Under the pieces are notes generated by a model. The model worked only from the letters and a program-made list of their open reading frames with translations. It was not told the origin of the DNA and searched no databases. The position numbers and the translations under genes are program-made. Positions 1-5,524 of a stretch of 41,834 nt of DNA are shown in pieces. Each line of letters opens with the position of its first letter. The first letter of the stretch is position 1. The stretch comes from a virus: IMG/VR virus record IMGVR_UViG_3300010403_000035, positions 1-41,834 of that record, one strand, 5' to 3'.

Positions 1-429
1 AAATAAAGAATATTTTATCGAAAAATTTAAGATATCGATATCATCTAAAAGATACTCTTTTAGATAGATCATTAAATAATAAAATGGTTACTTTGATTAA
101 TTTATTAAAACAATTTAAATTACATAAAATTTTATTATTTAGTGATTCTGTAAAACGCTTAGCAGTAATTAACACGAAAGATATAAATAATGATCACAGA
201 GGTTCTAATCATTGTCGTCTTGAATTACCTTTCGAAAGGAAAATTATTATTAAATTACCCATCACATTAAAAAAATTAACTGACATTTATTACAGAACAA
301 AAAGTCACAAATTTGATGAATGGTTTGAATTATATTGTGGCGCAACTGTTAATAAATTTAAAGATTCATTTATTGTAACGTTACACTATAGTCATCATAT
401 GGTATAAAAATATTAAAAAAAATGATAAT
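1..429. other. AT-rich segment of probably different origin
   Basis: These bases are very rich in A and T and look unlike everything after base 450, which is roughly balanced in base composition with GC-rich stretches. The segment ends exactly at a run of 20 G. None of the palindromes that mark the rest of the window occur in it. It holds one open reading frame without a visible ribosome binding site. I infer it is DNA from another molecule joined during assembly, but a genuine AT-rich phage end cannot be excluded. Confidence 0.6.
84..407 (+). CDS. hypothetical protein, 107 aa, AT-rich segment
   Basis: I do not recognise this protein. It is lysine- and isoleucine-rich with a basic N-terminal half, and it has no signal peptide or membrane segment that I can see. 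No Shine-Dalgarno sequence precedes the ATG, only A/T. Codon use is strongly A/T-ending, unlike all phage genes to the right. It is the only open frame of size in the segment before the poly-G run. It may be a real gene of another virus or bacterium, or a chance frame in AT-rich DNA. Confidence 0.3.
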   Translation: MVTLINLLKQFKLHKILLFSDSVKRLAVINTKDINNDHRGSNHCRLELPFERKIIIKLPITLKKLTDIYYRTKSHKFDEWFELYCGATVNKFKDSFIVTLHYSHHMV

Positions 430-449
430 GGGGGGGGGGGGGGGGGGGG
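430..449 (+). repeat. 20-base guanine homopolymer at composition break
   Basis: Positions 430-449 are all G. The run sits exactly where the AT-rich segment ends and the GC-richer phage sequence begins. Poly-G is a common artefact of two-colour sequencing and of tailing-based library preparation, so I read it as a probable false join rather than biology. Confidence 0.9.
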
Positions 450-482
450 TTGTATTTAATCCCATCCCCCTGCGGGGTGCCG

Positions 483-656
483 TTAGTCCGTGATGCATTG
501 CGCGATAGCGTATCGCGTTGCAGGCTTGTTGGGATTGTCTGCCACGTCTGCGAACCATTGCAGATCGTCGCGTAGCTCTTTCGCGACTTCGTAGCTCAAT
601 GGCGTATCGCATGTGATACGCCAGTCTGTGGTGTTCACCACGATATAGAGAAGCAT
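483..656 (-). CDS. small hypothetical protein, 57 aa
   Basis: Reading leftward from the ATG at 656 to the TAA at 483-485 gives a 57-residue protein starting MLLYIVVNTTDW and ending AQCITD. It is acidic and shows no membrane segment beyond the short hydrophobic start. A perfect GGAGG lies 9 bases before the ATG, which fixes the start. It is the last gene of the leftward cluster and is separated from the previous gene by about 85 bases holding a hairpin and a phased GTAAC array, so it may be regulated separately. Function unknown. Confidence 0.7.
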   Translation of the reverse strand: MLLYIVVNTTDWRITCDTPLSYEVAKELRDDLQWFADVADNPNKPATRYAIAQCITD

Positions 657-661
657 TGAAT

Positions 662-699
662 GTTACCTCCGGGTTACTTTCAGGTTACGTTAAGGTAAC
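662..699 (-). promoter_or_regulatory. four GTAAC half-sites at 11-base spacing
   Basis: On the plus strand GTTAC begins at 662, 673 and 684, and GTAAC begins at 695. All steps are exactly 11 bases. Read leftward, toward the gene starting at 656, this is one inverted half-site followed by three direct GTAAC half-sites. The last one overlaps the Shine-Dalgarno sequence of the 57-aa gene. One-turn phasing of direct half-sites is typical of OmpR/PhoB-type or similar cooperative regulators. That identity is an inference. Confidence 0.5.
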
Positions 700-718
700 G
701 CACACCTTAGCGTGTGCG
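699..718. repeat. 7-bp inverted repeat (hairpin)
   Basis: CGCACAC at 699-705 is complementary to GTGTGCG at 712-718, with a 6-base loop. It lies between the 70-aa and 57-aa leftward genes, next to the phased GTAAC array. There is no T-tract on either side, so it is more likely a regulatory or mRNA-stabilising hairpin than a terminator. Confidence 0.5.
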
Positions 719-740
719 CTGCCCAAATGCAACCTATTGG

Positions 741-953
741 TTACTTACCCTTGCAGGTAAGATCGCATGCCTCGTCCCATTCGCCCCACATGCTGCACTC
801 CCGATGTTCGAGCCTTAAGCCCGTTAGAGTGCTACGCCACCAATCGGGTTTCTCAGGCGGATAGGGTTTCGGGTCCCAGATGATACGCGCCGGCTTCGCT
901 TTGCGAATTACCGGCACTATCGAGTTGGGGAAGGGGTTACCGCGTTTGCTCAT
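741..953 (-). CDS. small hypothetical protein, 70 aa
   Basis: The ATG at 953 opens a 70-codon frame beginning MSKRGNPFPNSIVPVIRKAK. It is rich in Pro, Trp and Arg and has a C-terminal half with cysteines (ECSMWGEWDEACDLTC). The frame stays open upstream of this ATG, but this start sits one base after the TGA of the preceding gene (TGACATG), the same spacing used by its neighbour. The last codons (LTCKGK) are encoded by a copy of the dispersed 16-base palindrome. No family recognised. Confidence 0.65.
   Translation of the reverse strand: MSKRGNPFPNSIVPVIRKAKPARIIWDPKPYPPEKPDWWRSTLTGLRLEHRECSMWGEWDEACDLTCKGK
745..760. repeat. dispersed palindrome copy 1 (intragenic, 3' end)
   Basis: TTACCCTTGCAGGTAA. 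Both 5-base arms are perfect and the central step is TG. It overlaps the last codons of the 70-aa leftward gene. Confidence 0.85.
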
Positions 954-954
954 G

Positions 955-1113
955 TCAGTCGTTCCACTGAGACATGTCATCGGAACCCGGCAGAGCGTAG
1001 AGTTGCTGCATGATCGCGTGGTATGCAGCTGCCTCGGCTTCAGTCTGTTGCCACCAGAGGCATTTGGCAGCGGCCCACAGTCGGCGGGCAATGATCTTGT
1101 CGGCTTCGTTCAT
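955..1113 (-). CDS. small hypothetical protein, 52 aa
   Basis: From the ATG at 1113 to the TGA at 955-957 the frame encodes 52 residues starting MNEADKIIARRLWAAAKCLW. It is likely helical and contains an Ala/Glu-rich stretch and several Trp. A GAGGGA ribosome binding site lies about 6 bases upstream. It is linked to both neighbours by TGACATG junctions with one-base gaps, which implies one transcript with coupled translation. Function unknown. Confidence 0.65.
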   Translation of the reverse strand: MNEADKIIARRLWAAAKCLWWQQTEAEAAAYHAIMQQLYALPGSDDMSQWND

Positions 1114-1114
1114 G

Positions 1115-1363
1115 TCAATCCCTCGTCTTGTTAGAGGTTGGGGTTACCGGGCGGGCGAACCACAGGTTAGGGGGCGCATTACCGGCGCGCTTCTTGTCGG
1201 CTCGATACGCGTCCTTCAGATATTTCACGGGCGCTTCATGCTTTGGCGTCACCAGCTTGCCCGATGCGGCGCGATATCGATACTTCGTAATCATCGGGCG
1301 TTTTATCGCGCCAGTGTAGTTTGCGCAGAGCTTAGCAAGCTCCGCGCTCGTCATCTTGGCCAT
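1115..1363 (-). CDS. small hypothetical basic protein, 82 aa
   Basis: The protein starts MAKMTSAELAKLCANYTGAI and is lysine- and arginine-rich, with a segment KYRYRAASGKLVTPKHEAPV. The charge suggests nucleic-acid binding, but I see no defined domain. It is the first gene of the leftward mini-operon (82, 52, 70, 57 aa). A GAGAGGG lies about 10 bases before the ATG, inside the left arm of an 11-bp inverted repeat that surrounds a dispersed palindrome, so its translation could be sensitive to that structure. Confidence 0.65.
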   Translation of the reverse strand: MAKMTSAELAKLCANYTGAIKRPMITKYRYRAASGKLVTPKHEAPVKYLKDAYRADKKRAGNAPPNLWFARPVTPTSNKTRD

Positions 1364-1374
1364 AGTCGAGGAAC

Positions 1375-1430
1375 CCTCTCGTTAGATCAGCAGATTACCC
1401 GTGCGGGTAATCAACCAAGCTAACGAGAGG
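1375..1430. repeat. nested inverted repeat around a dispersed palindrome
   Basis: CCTCTCGTTAG at 1375-1385 is perfectly complementary to CTAACGAGAGG at 1420-1430. Between them sits the palindrome arm pair GATTACCCG (1393-1401) and CGGGTAATC (1404-1412). In the leftward transcript this forms the 5' leader of the 82-aa gene, and the outer stem includes its ribosome binding site. Confidence 0.75.
1395..1410. repeat. dispersed palindrome copy 2 (leader of leftward operon)
   Basis: TTACCCGTGCGGGTAA. The arms are perfect and extend by two further complementary bases on each side. The central step is TG. It lies 32 bases upstream of the leftward start at 1363. Confidence 0.9.
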
Positions 1431-1470
1431 CTAGCGTCTCACCATGCCCTCCCTAGAGCATGCGCTAGCC
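1429..1470. repeat. two nested inverted repeats
   Basis: GGCTAGCG at 1429-1436 pairs with CGCTAGCC at 1463-1470. Inside it CATGC at 1443-1447 pairs with GCATG at 1458-1462. This stem directly adjoins the 1375-1430 structure and shares the GG at 1429-1430 with it, so only one of the two may form at a time. Confidence 0.6.
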
Positions 1471-1517
1471 TCCCGTTACCGATCCTTGTCAAACCTTAGT
1501 CCCCCTAGCCCTTTCTA

Positions 1518-1641
1518 ATCCGGCCGTCTCGTTCAGGCGCTTGGGAGCGCCCGACTGCCAGCGATTAGTTCGCGCGGTGCCGCTTTGAACGAGGGCCCTT
1601 TGGAGGCTTGTCACCGGTGACTTGAGATTTATCCGGCCGTC
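1518..1641. repeat. 11-base direct repeat, two copies
   Basis: ATCCGGCCGTC occurs at 1518-1528 and again at 1631-1641, 113 bases apart, in the non-coding region. The sequence between holds the 1536-1551 hairpin and the 1610-1621 palindrome. The role is unknown; iteron-like or packaging motifs are possible. Confidence 0.5.
1610..1621. repeat. 12-base perfect palindrome
   Basis: GTCACCGGTGAC is its own reverse complement. It lies in non-coding DNA and resembles a dimeric protein-binding site, with a CG central step. It does not match the dispersed 16-base family. Confidence 0.5.
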
Positions 1642-1911
1642 ACGAACCGGGAGGCCTAGGAGCCTTCACGATCCCGGCTACGTTCCTCTTTGTCTGAGGC
1701 ACCGGACTACCGCATGGGATAGACCCATGATGTCACCCTATCCGCCAATTCTGCGCGGGGAACGTTAGGCCGGTCACCCGGCGGTCTACAAGCTAGCGAC
1801 GTCTTGGACGACCCAAGGGCTTTGCTCTGTCGGCTCCGGCTCCGGCCCGGCTCACATCCTAGCGGCTGGGGGGTTACGCGCGCGTATACGTGCGGGCGGG
1901 GGCGGGGGAGC

Positions 1912-1927
1912 TTACCCCCGGGGGTAA
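1912..1927. repeat. dispersed palindrome copy 3 (control region)
   Basis: TTACCCCCGGGGGTAA, a fully perfect 16-base palindrome with a central CG step. It follows a G-rich tract at about 1890-1910 in the non-coding region. Confidence 0.9.
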
Positions 1928-1968
1928 TGGACGCGGCCCCCCACCCCCCCGCGCGCCTTCTTAGGGGT

Positions 1969-1998
1969 TTGACGAATATCCAAGATAAAAAATAGTAA
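1969..1998 (+). promoter_or_regulatory. weak candidate promoter for the rightward unit
   Basis: TTGACG at 1969-1974 is a 5 of 6 match to a sigma-70 -35 box. After 18 bases comes TAGTAA at 1993-1998, a poor -10 match. The tandem GTAAC half-sites begin at 2000, next to the presumed start of transcription, as an operator or activator site would. This is an inference only. Confidence 0.25.
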
Positions 1999-1999
1999 A

Positions 2000-2026
2000 G
2001 TAACACCAAAGTAACATCAATGTTAC
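2000..2026 (+). promoter_or_regulatory. phased GTAAC array before the lysozyme gene
   Basis: GTAAC begins at 2000 and 2011, inside the tandem 11-mers AAAGTAACACC and AAAGTAACATC, and GTTAC begins at 2022. All steps are 11 bases. GTAACAT and ATGTTAC at 2011-2026 also form a 7-bp inverted repeat. The direct half-sites point rightward, toward the gene they precede. Confidence 0.5.
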
Positions 2027-2163
2027 AATAACCCACAAATCCCTTGACTTCCAGACCCAATAGGAGGCCCACTGGACGGTATTGCGGTCGGATGGTCGCC
2101 CCACCTACCCCCTACCCTTCAAAACCGCTGTACGGTCATCCACAGGTCAGCAAAGGTACCCCC

Positions 2164-4083
2164 ATGGCCAGTTTCAGCAGGAGTGCCATCAACGCCTTCG
2201 GTGCAGGCTACAATGCAGCCAGCCCCAGAGAAGACAAAGACGGCAAAACCGCCTACCAGCGTTACGTAGAAAAGTTCTATGGCCCCGACGTAACATCGCA
2301 TCGTGATCCAATAGCCCTCGCTCGTGCCGCTAGCGGTGCAGTCGAGAGGGGCCTAAAAACCGGTGCAGGGTTCCTCTCCCATGCAGCTGCAGGGCTGCTG
2401 GGTGCCCCTCAGGGTCCTTCCAGAGCTACCCCACAGGCTTCAGGAGGTGGTATTGGCTCCGACGTTGGTGCTGCCAGCCGTGATATCCCTTCCAACCGGT
2501 TGTATGGCAACTCTGCCGTCAGTGCCGGGTTAGGCAGTGCGGGTGGTTCGGGTAGCGGATACGGTAATTTTAACGATGTAGGATCGCGTATTTCCAATGA
2601 TCTGCAGCGTGATTTTGGACTTAGTGCCAATCAAGCTGCAGGTATCGTAGGTAATCTCGGTCATGAAAGCGGGGGCTTTACTAAATATCAGGAGGTTAAC
2701 CCAACATCCGGGCGCGGCGGTGCAGGTTGGGCACAGTGGACAGGCTCACGCCGCACTGACTTTGAGAACTACACCAAGCAGAATAACCTCCATCCACAAT
2801 CGTACGAAGCGAATTATGGGTTTCTAAAGAAAGAACTTACCGGCCCATATAAGGGCGCAATAGCTGCTGTGAAGAAAGCTAATACAGTTCAAGACGCCGT
2901 ATATGCGTTTGAAGGAACGTATGAGAAAGCAGGGAAAAATACTAAAGGTTATGGCTCACGCCTAAAGTATGCGAATAGTATAGTAGCTGGTGCACCCACT
3001 ACAGCATTGGCTTATACTTCTACAGGAGCAAAGTTAACCCCTGCACAACAAGCTGCAGCTGCGGAAGCAGCAGGTCAGCCAAGTAGTTTAGGTAGTATTT
3101 CCAGAAGAGGCGACGACGTTGCTGCAATGCAGAGGGACTTAAACAGTAGAGGTGCTAAGCTCACCGTGGATGGGCTAGAGGGTCCGCTCACCAGACAGGC
3201 AGCGCAGCAGTTCTACGGCTCTCCCACCAGCGTGCGCACGCCGAGCTTCACCAACCCGCCCGCTACTACCGCAAACAACTGGTCGAGCCTGCAGGGTTCT
3301 CCTACCAGCACCGTGAACCAGCGGCAGGACTACGTGTCCACGCCCGGCTTCACCAATCGGCAGTCCTATACATCGGGCAGGGGCGACGAGGGGAGCATCC
3401 CCCGTGCCGGCGTAGCGTCCACCCCCAGCACCAATCAGCCATACACCCCTGCAGCGGCTACGCCGCAAACCCCCTACTACAATAACCCCTACACAGGCTC
3501 CACAGGGGGCAGCATTAATCCAAACATACGGACTGTGCAGGCGGTGCCGATACAAAGCGACGTGGCGCATAAGTCGCCCCTGCCGGGCTATTACGACGAC
3601 CAGACAGCTAGTGGCATGACAATACAGGGAGGGCGTCCAGTGCCCACCCGTGGTGGATACGCGCCTACCACGGCTCCGGTGCTGGCTGGCGGGTTTTCGC
3701 GTGCTCCAGTGCCACAGACGCCCTCTTTTATGGACCCCTACACCATGTCCACCGGAGGCGCGAACGCCATCGTGCAACCAACGCAAACAGCGCGCCTCCC
3801 GCGCGCACGACCGGACTACCAGCCGCCGCAGCAGGCGGTCCCCACTGCAGGCATGAGCTTGGGTGACCTGCAGGCCCTTGCCGAAAAATATGGTGTGCCT
3901 GTCGGGCATATAGCCGACGTTGCAAGCGACATAGGCTCGCGGGCAAGCAGTGCGGTCAGGGAGGGCATGAGCCGCAACGCCGGCAACAACTACTCGGGCG
4001 GAAATTACCAAGGCGGTAGCTATGGTGGCGCTGCCGGAAGAAGCATAAACACAGGCGTGGGGGGTGCGTTTAAGAACCGATAG
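2164..4083 (+). CDS. virion-type lysozyme with peptidoglycan-binding domain, 639 aa
   Basis: Residues about 137-275 resemble the phage tail lysozyme family (Phage_lysozyme2), with the motif GNLGHESGGF whose Glu (about residue 168) is the likely catalytic acid, then GAGWAQWTGSR. Residues about 309-353 look like a PG_binding_1 domain (RRGDDVAAMQRDLNSRG, VDGLEGPLTRQA). The remaining C-terminal half is a long Pro/Thr/Gly/Tyr-rich disordered region, followed by a short helical piece and a Gly/Asn/Tyr-rich end. It probably cuts the cell wall during DNA entry or lysis. I chose the ATG at 2164 (MASFSRSAINAF, AAAGG upstream). A TTG at 2044 and an ATG at 2092 are in frame and would extend the N-terminus with unlikely sequence. 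The next gene follows after 11 bases and is a holin candidate. Confidence 0.75.
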   Translation: MASFSRSAINAFGAGYNAASPREDKDGKTAYQRYVEKFYGPDVTSHRDPIALARAASGAVERGLKTGAGFLSHAAAGLLGAPQGPSRATPQASGGGIGSDVGAASRDIPSNRLYGNSAVSAGLGSAGGSGSGYGNFNDVGSRISNDLQRDFGLSANQAAGIVGNLGHESGGFTKYQEVNPTSGRGGAGWAQWTGSRRTDFENYTKQNNLHPQSYEANYGFLKKELTGPYKGAIAAVKKANTVQDAVYAFEGTYEKAGKNTKGYGSRLKYANSIVAGAPTTALAYTSTGAKLTPAQQAAAAEAAGQPSSLGSISRRGDDVAAMQRDLNSRGAKLTVDGLEGPLTRQAAQQFYGSPTSVRTPSFTNPPATTANNWSSLQGSPTSTVNQRQDYVSTPGFTNRQSYTSGRGDEGSIPRAGVASTPSTNQPYTPAAATPQTPYYNNPYTGSTGGSINPNIRTVQAVPIQSDVAHKSPLPGYYDDQTASGMTIQGGRPVPTRGGYAPTTAPVLAGGFSRAPVPQTPSFMDPYTMSTGGANAIVQPTQTARLPRARPDYQPPQQAVPTAGMSLGDLQALAEKYGVPVGHIADVASDIGSRASSAVREGMSRNAGNNYSGGNYQGGSYGGAAGRSINTGVGGAFKNR

Positions 4084-4094
4084 GAGACACTTAA

Positions 4095-4358
4095 ATGGCA
4101 GTATCAATAGGTTCGCTTTTTACGTTGATAATCATCCTGCTGGTGCTGGGAATATTGCTCTGGCTGGTGTTCTACGTGCTGGCGCAATTTAACCCGCCGG
4201 AGCCACTAGGACGTATCATCCGCGTGGTGGTTGTAGTGGTTGCAGTGTTAATTCTAGTCGTGTTCCTGCTTAATCTGGCTGGCATCGGTAGTGGTGTGAG
4301 GATTACCTCCTTACCTATAGGGGTAAAATTTTCCAATCTTCTTAACAACTTCGTGTAA
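4095..4358 (+). CDS. two-helix small membrane protein, holin candidate, 87 aa
   Basis: Two strongly hydrophobic segments (about residues 6-30 and 40-63) are joined by a short loop NPPEPLGR, followed by a short polar tail. The pattern resembles the small Thivi_2564-like membrane proteins and is compatible with a class II holin. Its place right after the lysozyme gene supports a lysis role, but sequence alone does not prove it. GGAGA lies 8 bases upstream. The tail codons (LPIGV) are formed by a copy of the dispersed palindrome. Confidence 0.6.
   Translation: MAVSIGSLFTLIIILLVLGILLWLVFYVLAQFNPPEPLGRIIRVVVVVVAVLILVVFLLNLAGIGSGVRITSLPIGVKFSNLLNNFV
4311..4326. repeat. dispersed palindrome copy 4 (intragenic, 3' end)
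   Basis: TTACCTATAGGGGTAA, with perfect arms and a central TA step. It encodes LPIGV near the end of the membrane protein and lies 36 bases before the next start codon. Confidence 0.85.
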
Positions 4359-4362
4359 CCAT

Positions 4363-4671
4363 ATGACAGATAAGCCAAAACTGACGTTAGTGGAGACGCT
4401 ACCCAGTGCTGACCAGCCGGATATAGCCTCTGTCATCGACGTGCTGCAACGGGCGCTTGCCGATGCGAAGGAGGGCAATGTGCTTGCCTGCGCCATTGCC
4501 CTTGTCGGCCCCAAGGACCGGTTGGGCTACTACTCGTCTTCGTCCCCTAGGTATCTGTCCAGCCTACTCTCTTCGGTCAACCTGACGAATTGGCGGCTGT
4601 GTGAGGAGTTCTGGCACGACAAGGAAGTGGATACGGAGGAGTTTCCTGAGCCGCCCAATCAGGCTGGGTGA
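4363..4671 (+). CDS. hypothetical protein, 102 aa
   Basis: The protein starts MTDKPKLTLVETLPS. It contains a helical segment DVLQRALADAKEGNVLACAIALVG and an acidic C-terminus ending EFPEPPNQAG. No family is recognised, and there is no membrane segment or signal peptide. It lies 4 bases after the holin candidate, with no clear ribosome binding site, so it may be translated by coupling. The next gene begins 3 bases after its stop. Confidence 0.55.
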   Translation: MTDKPKLTLVETLPSADQPDIASVIDVLQRALADAKEGNVLACAIALVGPKDRLGYYSSSSPRYLSSLLSSVNLTNWRLCEEFWHDKEVDTEEFPEPPNQAG

Positions 4672-4674
4672 TTT

Positions 4675-4875
4675 ATGCCAGATAATGTAGATGGAGCATT
4701 ACGTTATGTCGTCATCCAGTGCCTCGATTGTATGTTTTACGAGTGCAGGTGGATCAGTTGGGAGGACTGGACCAATGCGCCCGTTTGCATCGATTGTGGC
4801 AGTTTGGACGTAGCGGTTGTCCGCTGCAGGCCACACAACTGGGAGCGTTACGCTAAGTCCCCCAGAAAGAGCTAA
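4675..4875 (+). CDS. small zinc-ribbon-like protein, 66 aa
   Basis: Two cysteine pairs are present, C-L-D-C (then a further C in YEC) near residues 16-24 and C-I-D-C near residues 38-41. The spacing resembles a small zinc ribbon. The C-terminus is basic (RPHNWERYAKSPRKS), which would suit nucleic-acid binding. The start follows GGTGATTT closely. It sits in the rightward lysis/small-gene cluster. Zinc binding is inferred from the cysteines only. Confidence 0.6.
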   Translation: MPDNVDGALRYVVIQCLDCMFYECRWISWEDWTNAPVCIDCGSLDVAVVRCRPHNWERYAKSPRKS

Positions 4876-4946
4876 GGAAGCAGTCTAACGAAGTAAAGGA
4901 GCAAGTACCAATCAAGTATTAATGCGGCACAGAGGAGTAAAAACTC

Positions 4947-5093
4947 ATGCCACTCAAATCCGGCAAGTCCAATAAGGACGTGTCTGCCAATATTCGTACA
5001 CTTAAGAAGGAAGGGTACCCGCAGAAACAAAGTGTTGCTATCGCCCTTCAAAAAGCGGGGAAGTCTAATAAGGGGCGCAAACCTAGGGGTTAG
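4947..5093 (+). CDS. small basic protein, DUF6496-like, 48 aa
   Basis: The 48-residue protein begins [20 protein letters not shown] and ends NKGRKPRG. This pattern, with two SGKSNK/AGKSNK motifs around [14 protein letters not shown], is typical of a small basic protein common in podophages (DUF6496-like); its role is unknown. A strong AGAGGAG ribosome binding site lies 9 bases before the ATG. Its last codons and stop lie inside a strong hairpin (5071-5104), probably the terminator of this unit. Confidence 0.75.
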   Translation: MPLKSGKSNKDVSANIRTLKKEGYPQKQSVAIALQKAGKSNKGRKPRG

Positions 5094-5104
5094 GTTGCGC
5101 CCCT
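5071..5104. terminator. hairpin between convergent genes
   Basis: AGGGGCGCAA (5071-5080) and CCTA (5082-5085) pair with TAGG (5091-5094) and TTGCGCCCCT (5095-5104). This gives about 14 base pairs with one bulged A and a 5-base loop. It lies between the ends of the rightward DUF6496-like gene and the leftward 50-aa gene, as a two-way terminator would. No strong T-tract follows on the plus strand, and TTATT follows on the minus strand. Confidence 0.55.
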
Positions 5105-5109
5105 AAATG

Positions 5110-5262
5110 CTACTTCTCTTCGGTGATCTCTGTCTCCGGTACGGTCTTCTGCGTGCCGTCCGGCATGGCAATAACGCTCTTTGGCTTTGCCGGATCAAAG
5201 TCCTTGTCGCCCTGCTTGGCCGGGCGGACTACAGTAACTTCCTTTCCCTGATAGAGGGGCAT
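5110..5262 (-). CDS. small hypothetical protein, 50 aa
   Basis: Reading leftward from the ATG at 5262 gives MPLYQGKEVTVVRPAKQGDK and so on, ending TEITEEK, 50 residues with balanced charge. An AAGGAG lies about 8 bases upstream and fixes the start. A short single-domain beta-type fold is likely, but I recognise no family. It is convergent with the DUF6496-like gene across the hairpin at 5071 and diverges from the 65-aa gene at 5327. Confidence 0.7.
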   Translation of the reverse strand: MPLYQGKEVTVVRPAKQGDKDFDPAKPKSVIAMPDGTQKTVPETEITEEK

Positions 5263-5326
5263 AGTAGCAACTCCTTATGTTGGGGGAAGTAGACCTGATT
5301 AAACACCAGTGCAGGAGCAATGTTCC

Positions 5327-5524
5327 ATGAAGAAAATGCCACGGCAATCCACCAACATCGTTGACGAGCGCGGTGCAGTTCCTTCGCGTGAAACCGCGAA
5401 GCGCTACCTGCAGCGTAACCTGCCAGCCATTAGCGAGCCTGACGTGCAGCGTGGTGTGGAGGCCGATATCGACGCCTCGCAGGATATGGCGCGCAGTTCA
5501 CGCTACTGGAAGGGTAAGTTCTAG
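5327..5524 (+). CDS. small hypothetical protein, 65 aa
   Basis: The protein starts MKKMPRQSTNIVDERGAV and ends SSRYWKGKF. AGGAG lies 9 bases before the ATG at 5327, so I prefer this to the GTG at 5309. It is charged and probably helical, with no recognised family. Its TAG overlaps the stop codon of the oppositely oriented terminase gene (5521-5524), a very tight convergent junction. Confidence 0.6.
   Translation: MKKMPRQSTNIVDERGAVPSRETAKRYLQRNLPAISEPDVQRGVEADIDASQDMARSSRYWKGKF

Larger units (their letters stand above)
1364..2163. other. 800-base non-coding control region
   Basis: No convincing gene lies here. The open frames on either strand have no ribosome binding site and low-complexity translations. 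The region separates the leftward mini-operon from the rightward lysozyme gene. It is full of structure: nested inverted repeats (1375-1470), a 6-bp hairpin with TGGG loop (1536-1551), an 11-base direct repeat (1518 and 1631), a 12-base perfect palindrome (1610-1621), a G-rich tract (about 1890-1910), a dispersed palindrome (1912) and a phased GTAAC array (2000-2026). On the minus strand a consensus -35 TTGACA occurs at 1492-1487, but no good -10 follows at 17 bases. It could hold divergent promoters, a packaging or replication site, or a structured RNA. Confidence 0.6.

Noticed and set aside
1010-1423. Rightward 137-aa frame over the early region
   Set aside because: It is antisense to three small leftward genes that have good ribosome binding sites and tight junctions.
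1867-1910. G-quadruplex as a firm feature
   Set aside because: Several G-runs are present, but quadruplex formation cannot be judged from sequence alone, so it is mentioned only as a possibility.
1440-2040. tRNA or CRISPR in the structured region
   Set aside because: I could not fold a cloverleaf with an anticodon arm and T-arm, and there are no regularly spaced repeats of CRISPR size.
1707-2072. Frames on both strands in the non-coding region
   Set aside because: They are low-complexity Pro/Arg/Gly translations of GC-rich repeats without start signals.
3175-4107. Long leftward open frame (310 aa) opposite the lysozyme gene
   Set aside because: It mirrors the Pro/Thr-rich disordered part of the real gene, is Arg/His/Cys-rich and has no supporting ribosome binding site or neighbour.
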